From the NCBI GenBank assembly GCA_028284705.1, contig JANQRE010000015.1, positions 1 to 64,000 on the forward strand: a stretch of DNA of 64,000 nucleotides, written 5' to 3'. This DNA is from Paracoccaceae bacterium (GTDB lineage Bacteria > Pseudomonadota > Alphaproteobacteria > Rhodobacterales > Rhodobacteraceae). Of the stretch, positions 9,425 through 16,974 are shown in pieces (position 1 is the stretch's first letter; each line of letters opens with the position of its first letter). Below the pieces are notes generated by a model. It saw nothing but the letters and a program-made list of their open reading frames with translations, was not told the origin of the DNA and did no database searches. The translations under genes were made by a program, and so were the position numbers.

Positions 9425-9489
9425 ACTAAAATACCCTGGCCCCTAAAATGCGGTCAGGGTAATCTCATATCCCTTGCTCAGGCAAGAAT

Positions 9490-10194
9490 TTAGCCAGCGG
9501 CCAACTGGTTGTGCTTGCGCGCCATGAACTCTTTGGCCGTTTCCACAGCGACGGCAGCATCCCGGCAATAGGCGTCAGCCCCGATGGCCTTGCCGAACTC
9601 CTCGTTCAAGGGCGCGCCACCGACGAGCACGGTGTAATCGTCGCGAATGCCTTTCTCGACCAGCGTGTCGATCACGACCTTCATATAAGGCATCGTGGTG
9701 GTAAGCAGGGCGGACATGCCAAGAATATCTGGCTGCTCGTTTTCTAGCGCTTCGAGATAGGCTTCGACCGCGTTGTTGATGCCAAGATCAACAATTTCAA
9801 AGCCCGCGCCCTCCATCATCATCGACACAAGGTTCTTGCCGATATCGTGGATGTCGCCCTTCACGGTGCCGATCACCATCTTGCCGACCCGCGGCGCGCC
9901 GGTCTCAGCCAGAAGCGGTTTCAGGATCGCCATGCCGCCCTTCATCGCGTTGGCGGCGAGCAGCACTTCCGGCACGAAGAGGATGCCGTCCCGGAAGTCG
10001 TTCCCGACGATGGTCATGCCGCCCACAAGCGCCTTGGTGAGGATGTCATAGGGCTCCCATCCGCGTTCCAGCAGAATGTTCACGCCTTCCTCGATCTCTT
10101 CCTTGAGACCGTCATAGAGGTCGTCGAACATCTGTTCGACGAGTTCCTCATCGTTCAGCTCCGACAGGACGATATCGTCTTCTTCTTCGGACAT
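9490..10194 (-). CDS. Corrinoid (B12-binding) protein, MtbC/MtgC-like
   Basis: 234 aa from the ATG at 10194, which has GGAGG nine nt upstream; further upstream in-frame sequence is leader. The N-terminal helical cap (residues ~10-100) has the methyltransferase-associated B12-binding fold. The cobalamin domain follows with DIHDIG at 114-119, whose H116 ligates cobalt, then SALLTTT and GGAPLN. Such proteins carry a methyl group between a substrate methyltransferase and a THF or thiol methyltransferase. Neither an MtbB/MttB/MtgB partner nor an activating ATPase is encoded in this window, though Bmt is nearby. Confidence 0.92.
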   Translation of the reverse strand: MSEEEDDIVLSELNDEELVEQMFDDLYDGLKEEIEEGVNILLERGWEPYDILTKALVGGMTIVGNDFRDGILFVPEVLLAANAMKGGMAILKPLLAETGAPRVGKMVIGTVKGDIHDIGKNLVSMMMEGAGFEIVDLGINNAVEAYLEALENEQPDILGMSALLTTTMPYMKVVIDTLVEKGIRDDYTVLVGGAPLNEEFGKAIGADAYCRDAAVAVETAKEFMARKHNQLAAG

Positions 10195-10314
10195 CTTGGC
10201 TTTCCTCCAAAACACAGGCAGCCCGCAGGTTGCAGTCACGTTATGCCGTTTTGTCGCAGGGGTCACGCGACGATAGCGACACCTCCTATTCAAAGACCGA
10301 CGAAACTTGCAAAT

Positions 10315-10329
10315 GTTCTTATTTTGTTC
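10315..10329 (+). promoter_or_regulatory. LexA (SOS) box before the radical SAM gene
   Basis: GTTC at 10315-10318, seven bases (TTATTTT), GTTC at 10326-10329: an exact match to the alphaproteobacterial LexA motif GTTC-N7-GTTC. It lies 12 bp before the ATG at 10341, so bound LexA would block initiation. The identical spacing occurs before uvrA in this window. Confidence 0.8.
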
Positions 10330-10340
10330 CAATCTGAATT

Positions 10341-11423
10341 ATGGCTGTTCAGAAGACCCCATTTGATCCTCAGGCGCGTGGACGTGCGGCGCTGTCAAAT
10401 CGGGACAACCGCTTTGAACGGTTGGAAAAATTCCTTGAGGCGGATGGATGGGATTTGGGGGAAGATGCGCCCGTTCTACGCACCGAAACCCGCATCGAGA
10501 GCCCGCGAAAGATCATCACACGCAATACTTCCCCTGATCTCGATTTTGACCGCTCGATCAACCCCTATCGCGGCTGTGAGCACGGGTGCATATACTGCTT
10601 CGCGCGGCCCTCCCATGCCTATCTCGGCCTCTCGCCCGGGCTCGATTTCGAGACGCGACTGCTCGCCCGCCCAACGGCCCCCGAACTGCTCGCCAAAGAG
10701 CTGTCATCGCCGCGCTACCAACCCAAGACGCTCGCCATCGGCACCAATACCGACGCCTACCAACCCATCGAGCGCAGCCACCGGATCATGCGGCAATGCC
10801 TGCGCGTGTTGCAGGAGTTTCGGCATCCCGTCGCCATCGTCACAAAAGGCAGCCTGATTGAGCGTGATATCGACATCCTGAGCGATCTAGCCGCCCAAGG
10901 TCTGACTCGGGTCGGCATTTCTGTCACCACGCTCGACCGCGATCTCGCGCGCAAGATGGAACCCCGCGTGCCGTCCCCGGAACGCCGCCTAGAGACCATC
11001 CGAAAGCTTTCGGAGGCGGGGATCCCCGTGCGTGTCATGGCCTCGCCGATGATCCCGGGCCTGTCGTCCCATGAGCTGGAGAGCATTCTCGCCGCGGCAA
11101 AAGACGCCGGGGCGCAAGCCGCAAGTGCAATCCTGCTGCGGCTGCCCCGGGAGGTTGCGGACCTCTTCGAGGAATGGCTGCACACCCATTTCCCGGAGCG
11201 GTGCAACGGCGTGTTGCGCAAAATGCGGGCGATGCATGGCGGCGATCTCTACGATCCGCAATTCGGCAGGCGCATGGTGGGCGAGGGGCCCGAGGCAGAG
11301 CTTTTGCAACACCGCCTTGCCCTGGCGCGCAAGCGTTTGGGGCTCGCGGATCGGCTCGCGCCCTTGCGCACGGACCTGTTCCGCGTGCCACCCAAACCGG
11401 GTGATCAATTGTCGCTGTTTTAG
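10341..11423 (+). CDS. PA0069-family (SplB-like) radical SAM protein
   Basis: 360 aa. The radical SAM motif is C79-x3-C83-x2-C86 in NPYRGCEHGCIYCFARP, placing it in COG1533, the spore photoproduct lyase-related group. Later motifs KTLAIGTNTDAYQPIE and GISVTTLD fit the partial TIM barrel. The biochemical role of the PA0069 group is not established; a DNA-repair link is suggested here by the LexA box immediately upstream. The gene is divergent from the corrinoid-protein gene. Its TAG stop overlaps the bmt stop by four nt. Confidence 0.88.
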   Translation: MAVQKTPFDPQARGRAALSNRDNRFERLEKFLEADGWDLGEDAPVLRTETRIESPRKIITRNTSPDLDFDRSINPYRGCEHGCIYCFARPSHAYLGLSPGLDFETRLLARPTAPELLAKELSSPRYQPKTLAIGTNTDAYQPIERSHRIMRQCLRVLQEFRHPVAIVTKGSLIERDIDILSDLAAQGLTRVGISVTTLDRDLARKMEPRVPSPERRLETIRKLSEAGIPVRVMASPMIPGLSSHELESILAAAKDAGAQAASAILLRLPREVADLFEEWLHTHFPERCNGVLRKMRAMHGGDLYDPQFGRRMVGEGPEAELLQHRLALARKRLGLADRLAPLRTDLFRVPPKPGDQLSLF

Positions 11424-12439
11424 GCGGCGGAGCGGCGGCGGCGATTGCGGCGCGCGGGGCCCGCACCGGAGGCCTCGCCCGTGCCGTCATCGGCGGAGGA
11501 AAACTCCCCCAAAGCGGAGGAAATCGCCTCTAGCGTCGGTTTCGGTCCACGCGGACGGGTCTCCAGAGCTTCACGCATCTGGCGGAGATGCTCCGGCGTG
11601 GTGCCGCAACAGCCGCCGATAATCTTCGCACCAGCATCACGAGCCAGACAGGCATAATCGGCCATCAGTTCCGGCGTGCCATCGTAGTGAATATGCCCAT
11701 CATGGTATTTTGGGATACCGGCATTGCCTTTCGCGATCACGTATTTAGGCGTCTCACCGAAGCCCAGGATCGTGCGCAGAAGGTCTGCGGACCCGACACC
11801 GCAATTCGCGCCAAAGGCAAGAGGTGCGTGGCTGAGGCGTTCGACTTTCGCCGCCATTTGCGGGGCGGTGATGCCCATCATCGTGCGGCCCGCGGTGTCG
11901 AAGCTCATCGTGCCGCTCCAGGGCATATCGGCAAGTTTCGCGGCCTCGGCGGCGGCTTTGTACTCCTCCCAGGCGGAGATTGTCTCGACCCAGAGCACAT
12001 CGGCACCGCCCGCTTTCAGACCCTCGGCCTGTTCATGGAACATCTCAACAGCCAATTCATGGGTCAATTCGCCCATCGGGGCCATGATCTCGCCGGTCGG
12101 GCCCATGGAGCCCGCGACGACCACTGGGCGGTCTGCGGCATCGGCGACTTCGCGGCCAATCTCCGCGGCGAGTTTTGACAACTCAAATGCGCGGGCCTCG
12201 GCGCTGTGCAGTTTCAGGCGGGAGGCATTGGAGCCAAAGGAATTGGTGAGGAAAAGGTCGCTGCCCGCATTTACCGGGCCGGAATAGAGCGCCTTGATCT
12301 TCTCGGGGTGATTGGCGTTCCACAGTTCCGGCGCATCGCCAGAGGAGAGCCCCATGTTGAAAAGCTCGGTGCCCGTTGCGCCATCGGCAAGAATCCAGTC
12401 GCGGTCTGCCAACAATTTTGTGAAAGTATTGGATGTCAT
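11420..12439 (-). CDS. bmt: Betaine-homocysteine S-methyltransferase
   Basis: 339 aa from the ATG at 12439, with GAGGTGAT about eight nt upstream. The homocysteine S-methyltransferase barrel is shown by LADGATGTELF near the start, the zinc ligand C213 (GANCGVG) and the C277-C278 pair (GGCCGTTPEH). It makes methionine and dimethylglycine from homocysteine and glycine betaine, linking osmolyte breakdown to methionine synthesis. The tail after residue 320 is Arg-rich and probably disordered. A striking palindrome lies 59 bp upstream of the start. Confidence 0.88.
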   Translation of the reverse strand: MTSNTFTKLLADRDWILADGATGTELFNMGLSSGDAPELWNANHPEKIKALYSGPVNAGSDLFLTNSFGSNASRLKLHSAEARAFELSKLAAEIGREVADAADRPVVVAGSMGPTGEIMAPMGELTHELAVEMFHEQAEGLKAGGADVLWVETISAWEEYKAAAEAAKLADMPWSGTMSFDTAGRTMMGITAPQMAAKVERLSHAPLAFGANCGVGSADLLRTILGFGETPKYVIAKGNAGIPKYHDGHIHYDGTPELMADYACLARDAGAKIIGGCCGTTPEHLRQMREALETRPRGPKPTLEAISSALGEFSSADDGTGEASGAGPARRNRRRRSAA

Positions 12440-12497
12440 CGGGGGTATCACCTCACTCGCGCGTCTCACGCGCATGACACGCGCGCGATGATGATAC

Positions 12498-12529
12498 AAA
12501 TTCATAATTTGCATGAAGATTATGAATTT
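12498..12529. promoter_or_regulatory. Long perfect palindrome upstream of bmt (candidate operator)
   Basis: AAATTCATAAT (12498-12508) and its exact reverse complement ATTATGAATTT (12519-12529) are separated by ten bases. It is the only AT-rich stretch between the bmt start (12439) and the terminator of the DUF1476 gene, so it most likely lies in the bmt promoter. It could be an operator for a dimeric repressor of methionine-cycle genes, or an RNA hairpin in the leader. No known SAM or SAH riboswitch consensus was recognised. Confidence 0.6.
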
Positions 12530-12531
12530 AG

Positions 12532-12568
12532 TGCAAAACGGCGATCCGAAGAAACCTTAGGATCGCCG
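12532..12568 (-). terminator. Rho-independent terminator of the DUF1476 gene
   Basis: Nine-bp arms CGGCGATCC (12539-12547) and GGATCGCCG (12560-12568) form a stem with a 12-nt loop. Read on the minus strand the stem is followed by TTTTGC. It lies 24 nt past the stop of the DUF1476 gene. Confidence 0.8.
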
Positions 12569-12592
12569 CGCAACAGTTTGATATTGGTAGAT

Positions 12593-12913
12593 TTAGTCGC
12601 TGACTTCCGACATGATCTGCGCTTTCGCCTCAGCCAAAAGCGATTTCATTTTCTCGCGGATTTCGCCCTCGTTGGATTTGTCACCCAAATCGCCGGAGAC
12701 TTTGCGAAACACGTCCTCGTCGCCCGCCTCTTCGAAATCGGCCTTCACGACGTCCTTGGCATAGGCCTCGGCCTCATCGCCGGATTTGCCCATCACGCCA
12801 GCCGCCCAGAGGCCCAGAAGCTTATTGCGGCGCGCCTCCGCCTTGAACTGCATCTCGGCATCATGGGCATATTTGTTCTCAAACGCATTTTCGCGATCGT
12901 CAAATGTCGACAT
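12593..12913 (-). CDS. ATPase inhibitor subunit zeta (DUF1476)
   Basis: 106 aa from the ATG at 12913, preceded by GGAAGG. The sequence [18 protein letters not shown], with [14 protein letters not shown] following, is characteristic of DUF1476, shown in Paracoccus denitrificans to be the zeta subunit that inhibits ATP hydrolysis by F1-ATPase. The N-terminal segment is the inhibitory part in that protein. It is all-helical and cytosolic. The gene is monocistronic, divergent from purC, and closed by its own terminator. Confidence 0.88.
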   Translation of the reverse strand: MSTFDDRENAFENKYAHDAEMQFKAEARRNKLLGLWAAGVMGKSGDEAEAYAKDVVKADFEEAGDEDVFRKVSGDLGDKSNEGEIREKMKSLLAEAKAQIMSEVSD

Positions 12914-13064
12914 CAGGGCCTTCCCGTCAGAGGTTTCGTTAAGCTTGATATGCCCATCTGCGGGCTGTGATACAAGGGGACAAAGGGCCTCGCTTGTCTT
13001 GGGCAGAGCCAAAGTCTATAGGGGCGCATTGACCCCGAGTCCCATTTGGACAGAAAGTGAGCCC

Positions 13065-13826
13065 ATGGCGCGGCGCAAGAAGATCTACGAAGGCAAGGCG
13101 AAAACGCTTTATGAGGGGCCGGAGCCCGGCACGCTGGTGCAGTATTTCAAGGATGATGCCACGGCCTTCAATGCTGAGAAACGCGATGTGATCGAAGGCA
13201 AGGGTGTGTTGAACAATCGCCTGTCGGAATTCTTCATGACCGGGCTCAGCCAGATCGGCGTGCCGAACCATTTCCTCAAGCGGATCAATATGCGCGAACA
13301 GCTCATCCGAGCGGTGGAAATCATCCCGCTCGAGGTCATCGTGCGCAACTATGCCGCCGGGTCCATGGCCAAGCGCCTGGGGTTGGAAGAGGGCGTGGTG
13401 CTGCCGCGCCCCATCGTTGAATTTTCCTACAAAAACGATGATTTGGGCGATCCTCTGGTGCCGGAAGAGTATATCATCGCGTTTGGGTGGGCCTCCCAGC
13501 AGGACCTCGATGACATGGTCGCGCTTGCCCTGCGGGTAAACGATTTCCTGTCCGGCGTGATGTATGGCGTCGGCATCAAACTGATCGATTTTAAAATTGA
13601 GATCGGGCGCCACTATGAGGGCGATTTCCAGCGGCTGATCGTGGCCGATGAAATCTCCCCGGACTCATGTCGTCTCTGGGATATCGAGACCAATGAGAAG
13701 CTCGACAAGGACGTGTTCCGGCGCGATCTGGGTTCGCTCACCGACGCTTATACCGAAGTGGCCACACGTCTTGGCGTGATGCCCAAAAATGCGGCTCCGA
13801 TGGTGAAGCCGACCCTGATCAACTGA
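13065..13826 (+). CDS. purC: SAICAR synthetase
   Basis: 253 aa from the ATG at 13065; earlier in-frame codons overlap the opposite DUF1476 gene and are not used. It joins aspartate to CAIR. Family motifs are [13 protein letters not shown] at the start, [28 protein letters not shown] and the ATP/metal region [11 protein letters not shown]...[12 protein letters not shown]. It leads a run purC, rraB-like gene, purS, purQ with overlapping or near-touching ends. purL, the partner of purS and purQ, is not in the window. Confidence 0.97.
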   Translation: MARRKKIYEGKAKTLYEGPEPGTLVQYFKDDATAFNAEKRDVIEGKGVLNNRLSEFFMTGLSQIGVPNHFLKRINMREQLIRAVEIIPLEVIVRNYAAGSMAKRLGLEEGVVLPRPIVEFSYKNDDLGDPLVPEEYIIAFGWASQQDLDDMVALALRVNDFLSGVMYGVGIKLIDFKIEIGRHYEGDFQRLIVADEISPDSCRLWDIETNEKLDKDVFRRDLGSLTDAYTEVATRLGVMPKNAAPMVKPTLIN

Positions 13827-14200
13827 TGTTCCGGGCCTTGCTCAGACGTCTTCTGGGTGGCCCGAAAAAGCCTGTGATCATGGGCAGTCCCTCTGCCAAT
13901 GCGCTGGTGCGCAAAGAGATGAGGAAAAGCGGCGATGACGGCACGGCGGAGCGGCTGGTGCGTCATCTCGCCTATCCGAAATCAGAAGCCAGCGCCTCGA
14001 CCTTCGAGGTTTTTGACTTTCTGGGCCAGTTTGACCTTGTCTTGTCCGAGACGGGCTTCCAAAACGGCATTCAATTCGAACATCGCAGTGAGGTGGCGTC
14101 CGAGGCGTTCGACACCTTCACATCGCGGCTGTTTGATGAGTTGAACGCCATGGGCTGGCGCTATGACGGCTGGGAATGTGGGATCGTGAAGGGCTATTGA
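13826..14200 (+). CDS. RraB-like RNase E inhibitor family protein
   Basis: 124 aa. The ATG overlaps the purC stop (TGATG), so translation is coupled. The region 36-122 follows the RraB pattern: an acidic start (DDGTAERLVRHLAY), a central FDFLGQFDLVLSETGF and the diagnostic ending WRYDGWECGIV. In E. coli RraB binds RNase E and lowers its activity. The first 30 residues are basic and differ from enteric RraB. The rne gene lies 4.6 kb downstream on the same strand. The family call rests on motif recall only. Confidence 0.65.
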   Translation: MFRALLRRLLGGPKKPVIMGSPSANALVRKEMRKSGDDGTAERLVRHLAYPKSEASASTFEVFDFLGQFDLVLSETGFQNGIQFEHRSEVASEAFDTFTSRLFDELNAMGWRYDGWECGIVKGY

Positions 14201-14218
14201 GGCCCCAAGGAGAGCAGA

Positions 14219-14449
14219 ATGAAAGCACGGGTACATGTGATGCTGAAAAACGGGGTGCTGGACCCGCAAGGGGAGGCCGTGCGCCACGCGCTGGGCTCGC
14301 TGGGCTTTGACGGGGTCGAGGGGGTCCGGCAGGGCAAAGTGATCGATCTCGACCTCGCCGATGGCACGTCAGAGGCCACCGTGAAGGAGATGTGCGAGAA
14401 GCTGCTCGCCAACACAGTCATCGAATCCTATCAGATCGAGATATCGTGA
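14219..14449 (+). CDS. purS: Phosphoribosylformylglycinamidine synthase subunit PurS
   Basis: 76 aa, normal for PurS, with AAGGAG seven nt before the ATG. The sequence MKARVHVMLKNGVLDPQG followed by a GFDGVEGVRQGK stretch and KLLANTVIESYQIE is diagnostic. PurS bridges PurL and the glutaminase PurQ in the three-part FGAM synthase. It overlaps purQ by one nt (TGATG). Confidence 0.95.
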   Translation: MKARVHVMLKNGVLDPQGEAVRHALGSLGFDGVEGVRQGKVIDLDLADGTSEATVKEMCEKLLANTVIESYQIEIS

Positions 14450-15117
14450 TGCGCGCCGGTGTGATCGTTTTTCCCGGCTCGAATTGTGATCGGGACCTCG
14501 CCGAGGGGTTCAAGGCTGCGGGCGCCGATGTGACCATGATCTGGCATAAGGAGACCGCTTTGCCGGACGGTCTCGATATCATCGGTGTGCCGGGCGGGTT
14601 TTCCTTTGGGGACTACCTGCGTTGCGGGGCCATTGCCGCGCAATCGCCTATTTCTAAGGCAGTTGCTGAATTTGCAGGCAAAGGTGGATATGTCCTCGGC
14701 ATCTGCAATGGCTTCCAAATCTTGTGCGAAACCGGCCTTCTGCCAGGCGTGTTGATGCGCAACGCTACCTTGAAGTTTATCTGCCGAAATCAAGGGCTTG
14801 AAGTGGTGACTTCAAGTAGCAATTTCACCTCAAACTACAAGGTCGGGCAGTCCATCGAAATCCCCATTGCCCATCATGACGGCAACTATTCCGCCGATCC
14901 CGAGCTCTTGGCGCAACTCAAAGCCGAAGATCGCATCGCCTTCCGCTATCTCGACAACCCAAATGGCTCTGCGGCTGACATCGCAGGCATTCTGTCGGAA
15001 AATCGCCGTGTCCTGGGAATGATGCCACATCCGGAGCGGGCGGTGTCAGGGCAGCAGGGCTGTGAGGATGGTCTGGCGATGTTCAAGTCGCTCGCAGAGG
15101 CGCTTGTGGCGGCATAA
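14449..15117 (+). CDS. purQ: Phosphoribosylformylglycinamidine synthase subunit PurQ
   Basis: 222 aa from the ATG at 14449 that overlaps the purS stop. This is the class I glutaminase subunit that supplies ammonia to PurL. The nucleophile is C86 in GICNGFQIL; the His/Glu of the triad are in MMPHPERAV near the C-terminus. The N-terminus MRAGVIVFPGSNCDRD is typical. It ends the purine run; dctB follows after 52 nt. Confidence 0.96.
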   Translation: MRAGVIVFPGSNCDRDLAEGFKAAGADVTMIWHKETALPDGLDIIGVPGGFSFGDYLRCGAIAAQSPISKAVAEFAGKGGYVLGICNGFQILCETGLLPGVLMRNATLKFICRNQGLEVVTSSSNFTSNYKVGQSIEIPIAHHDGNYSADPELLAQLKAEDRIAFRYLDNPNGSAADIAGILSENRRVLGMMPHPERAVSGQQGCEDGLAMFKSLAEALVAA

Positions 15118-15169
15118 AACCGCCGAGGCCAAACTTGAGCGCCCCTGCGCTTGGGCCTAGACTTGCGCC

Positions 15170-16957
15170 ATGAAAGCCACGGTTCGATCTTCGTTGTTCC
15201 GAACGCCGCGCGCCCGCCTTTGGGCGGTGCGGGTGCTGGTGATTACGTTGATCATCCTGGCTGTCGCGACCATTTGGGTCTCAAATATCTGGCTTACCGC
15301 GCGGTTTACCGAGACCACGAAGAACCGCGCGGAATTGCGCGCAGCGCTCTACTCCGGTGCCATCACCAGCGAGTTGAAGCGTCACCAGATCGTCCCGCTG
15401 CTGCTGTCGCGCGACCCGTTCATGGTCACAGCGCTGAATTCCGGTGATTTCACCGCGACGTCGCAGCGTTTGATCTCATTTGCCGAGGATATTGGCGCCT
15501 CAGGACTGCGGCTGATGGACATAGAAGGCCGGGTCGTGGCGTCGTCCGATCGCAACCAGTTGGGCCAGAACCTGCGTGGAGAACCCTATGTGGTGGATGC
15601 CCTGCGCAGTAACGACACCGTCTTCACGGTGCAGGAACTTGAAAGCGGCGCCTTCCAGTTCACCTATTCGCGCCGGGTCGAGTTTGAGAAGGAAGGCCTC
15701 GGCGTCGTCGTGGTCGATGTGGATTTGCAGCAGTTTGAGTCCCGTTGGCGGTCTCCGACCGAGGCCGTGCTGATTGCCGACAGTGGAGGCCGGATCATCA
15801 TCGCCTCCGACCCGCGCTGGCGCGGCAAAACGGTTGAAGAAGCGATTGCAACGACCGCGCCGCTCTCCGCGATCCGGCGCGCGATTGAAGCGACTGGGGG
15901 GTATTTCGATTTCACCCGGCATGACGCGGTGTTTCGCGGCGAAGCGGTGATGCGCACTGACAGCCGGATCAACTTCCGCGGCTGGCGGCTTACATCTTTC
16001 AGTTCCTACGCCTCCGTGCGGGAGCGGGTGAATGGCGTGCTGGCCATCGAGATCATGGTCTTTGCGATCCTGCTGGCACTGGCCTTCTACGTGCTATCGC
16101 GGCGCGCGCAGTCGGAGGCAGGGTTCTTCCGCCGCGAGAGTGCGGAACTCAGAGTTTTGAATGCGCGGCTCTCCAGCGAGATTGCTGAGCGCAAGAAAGT
16201 TCAGAAAAACCTCGAAGTGGCCGAACAATCGCTGGCGCAATCGCAGAAACTTGCTGCTTTGGGCGAAATGTCGGCGGCGGTAAGCCATGAATTGAACCAG
16301 CCATTGGCCGCGATGAAGACCTATCTGGCCGGCGCGAAGCTGTTGTTGCAGCGCAAGCGGCCCGAAGAGGCACAAAGCTCCTTCCAGCGGATCGACGATC
16401 TGATCGAACGCATGGGTGCCATCACCAAGCAGCTGAAATCCTATGCCCGCAAGGGCGGTGATGATTTCGAAGTGGTCGATCTGCGCGACGCCGTGCGCGC
16501 GTCGCTCTCGATCATGGAACCACAGTTGAAACGCCGCACGGTGCGGATGATTTCCACAATGCCAGAAGGCCCAGTGCCGGTCTGGGCAGACCGCGTGCGG
16601 CTGGAGCAAGTGATTATCAACCTGATCCGAAACGCATTGGACGCGACAAAACCTGTCCAGGACCCCCAGGTCGACGTGCTGGTCGCCCATGGGGAAACCG
16701 CCACCCTGACGGTGCGCGACAATGGGGCAGGGCTCGAAAATCTCGATGAGCTCTTCGAGCCGTTCTACACAACGAAACAACCCGGGGAAGGGGTTGGTCT
16801 GGGGCTTGCAATCAGTTCCGGGATCGTCAGCGATCTTGGCGGCACGCTCACGGCCCGTAACGGTCAAGCGGGTGGGGCTGTATTTGAGATGCAGTTGCCC
16901 CTACATGACGAAACAGCTAGCGCGGCGGCGACCGAGATCGCCCCGGCAGCGGAATAA
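15170..16957 (+). CDS. dctB: DctB-type C4-dicarboxylate sensor histidine kinase
   Basis: 595 aa. Membrane segments at about 20-43 and 289-308 enclose a ~245-residue periplasmic double-PAS sensor of the DctB kind, with LRLMDIEGRVVASSD and a second VLIADSGGRIIIASDP repeat. After a coiled linker the H-box LGEMSAAVSHELNQPLAAM carries H373; N, G1 (DNGAGL) and G2 (GVGLGLAIS) boxes follow. In rhizobia DctB senses succinate and phosphorylates DctD to induce dicarboxylate uptake. No dct transporter genes are in the window. dctD follows after 17 nt. Confidence 0.88.
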   Translation: MKATVRSSLFRTPRARLWAVRVLVITLIILAVATIWVSNIWLTARFTETTKNRAELRAALYSGAITSELKRHQIVPLLLSRDPFMVTALNSGDFTATSQRLISFAEDIGASGLRLMDIEGRVVASSDRNQLGQNLRGEPYVVDALRSNDTVFTVQELESGAFQFTYSRRVEFEKEGLGVVVVDVDLQQFESRWRSPTEAVLIADSGGRIIIASDPRWRGKTVEEAIATTAPLSAIRRAIEATGGYFDFTRHDAVFRGEAVMRTDSRINFRGWRLTSFSSYASVRERVNGVLAIEIMVFAILLALAFYVLSRRAQSEAGFFRRESAELRVLNARLSSEIAERKKVQKNLEVAEQSLAQSQKLAALGEMSAAVSHELNQPLAAMKTYLAGAKLLLQRKRPEEAQSSFQRIDDLIERMGAITKQLKSYARKGGDDFEVVDLRDAVRASLSIMEPQLKRRTVRMISTMPEGPVPVWADRVRLEQVIINLIRNALDATKPVQDPQVDVLVAHGETATLTVRDNGAGLENLDELFEPFYTTKQPGEGVGLGLAISSGIVSDLGGTLTARNGQAGGAVFEMQLPLHDETASAAATEIAPAAE

Positions 16958-16974
16958 GAAGCAAGGATACCTCA

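Noticed and set aside
9473-9486. Terminator after the corrinoid-protein gene
   Set aside because: CTTGC/GCAAG forms a small hairpin but no T run follows on the minus strand; read-through into the membrane-protein gene is likely.
10195-10314. Cobalamin riboswitch before the corrinoid-protein gene
   Set aside because: The ~120-nt region lacks a recognisable B12 box and is too short for a full element.
12440-12530. SAM or SAH riboswitch in the bmt leader
   Set aside because: No consensus core was recognised; a DNA palindrome explains the visible symmetry better. A covariance-model scan would settle it.
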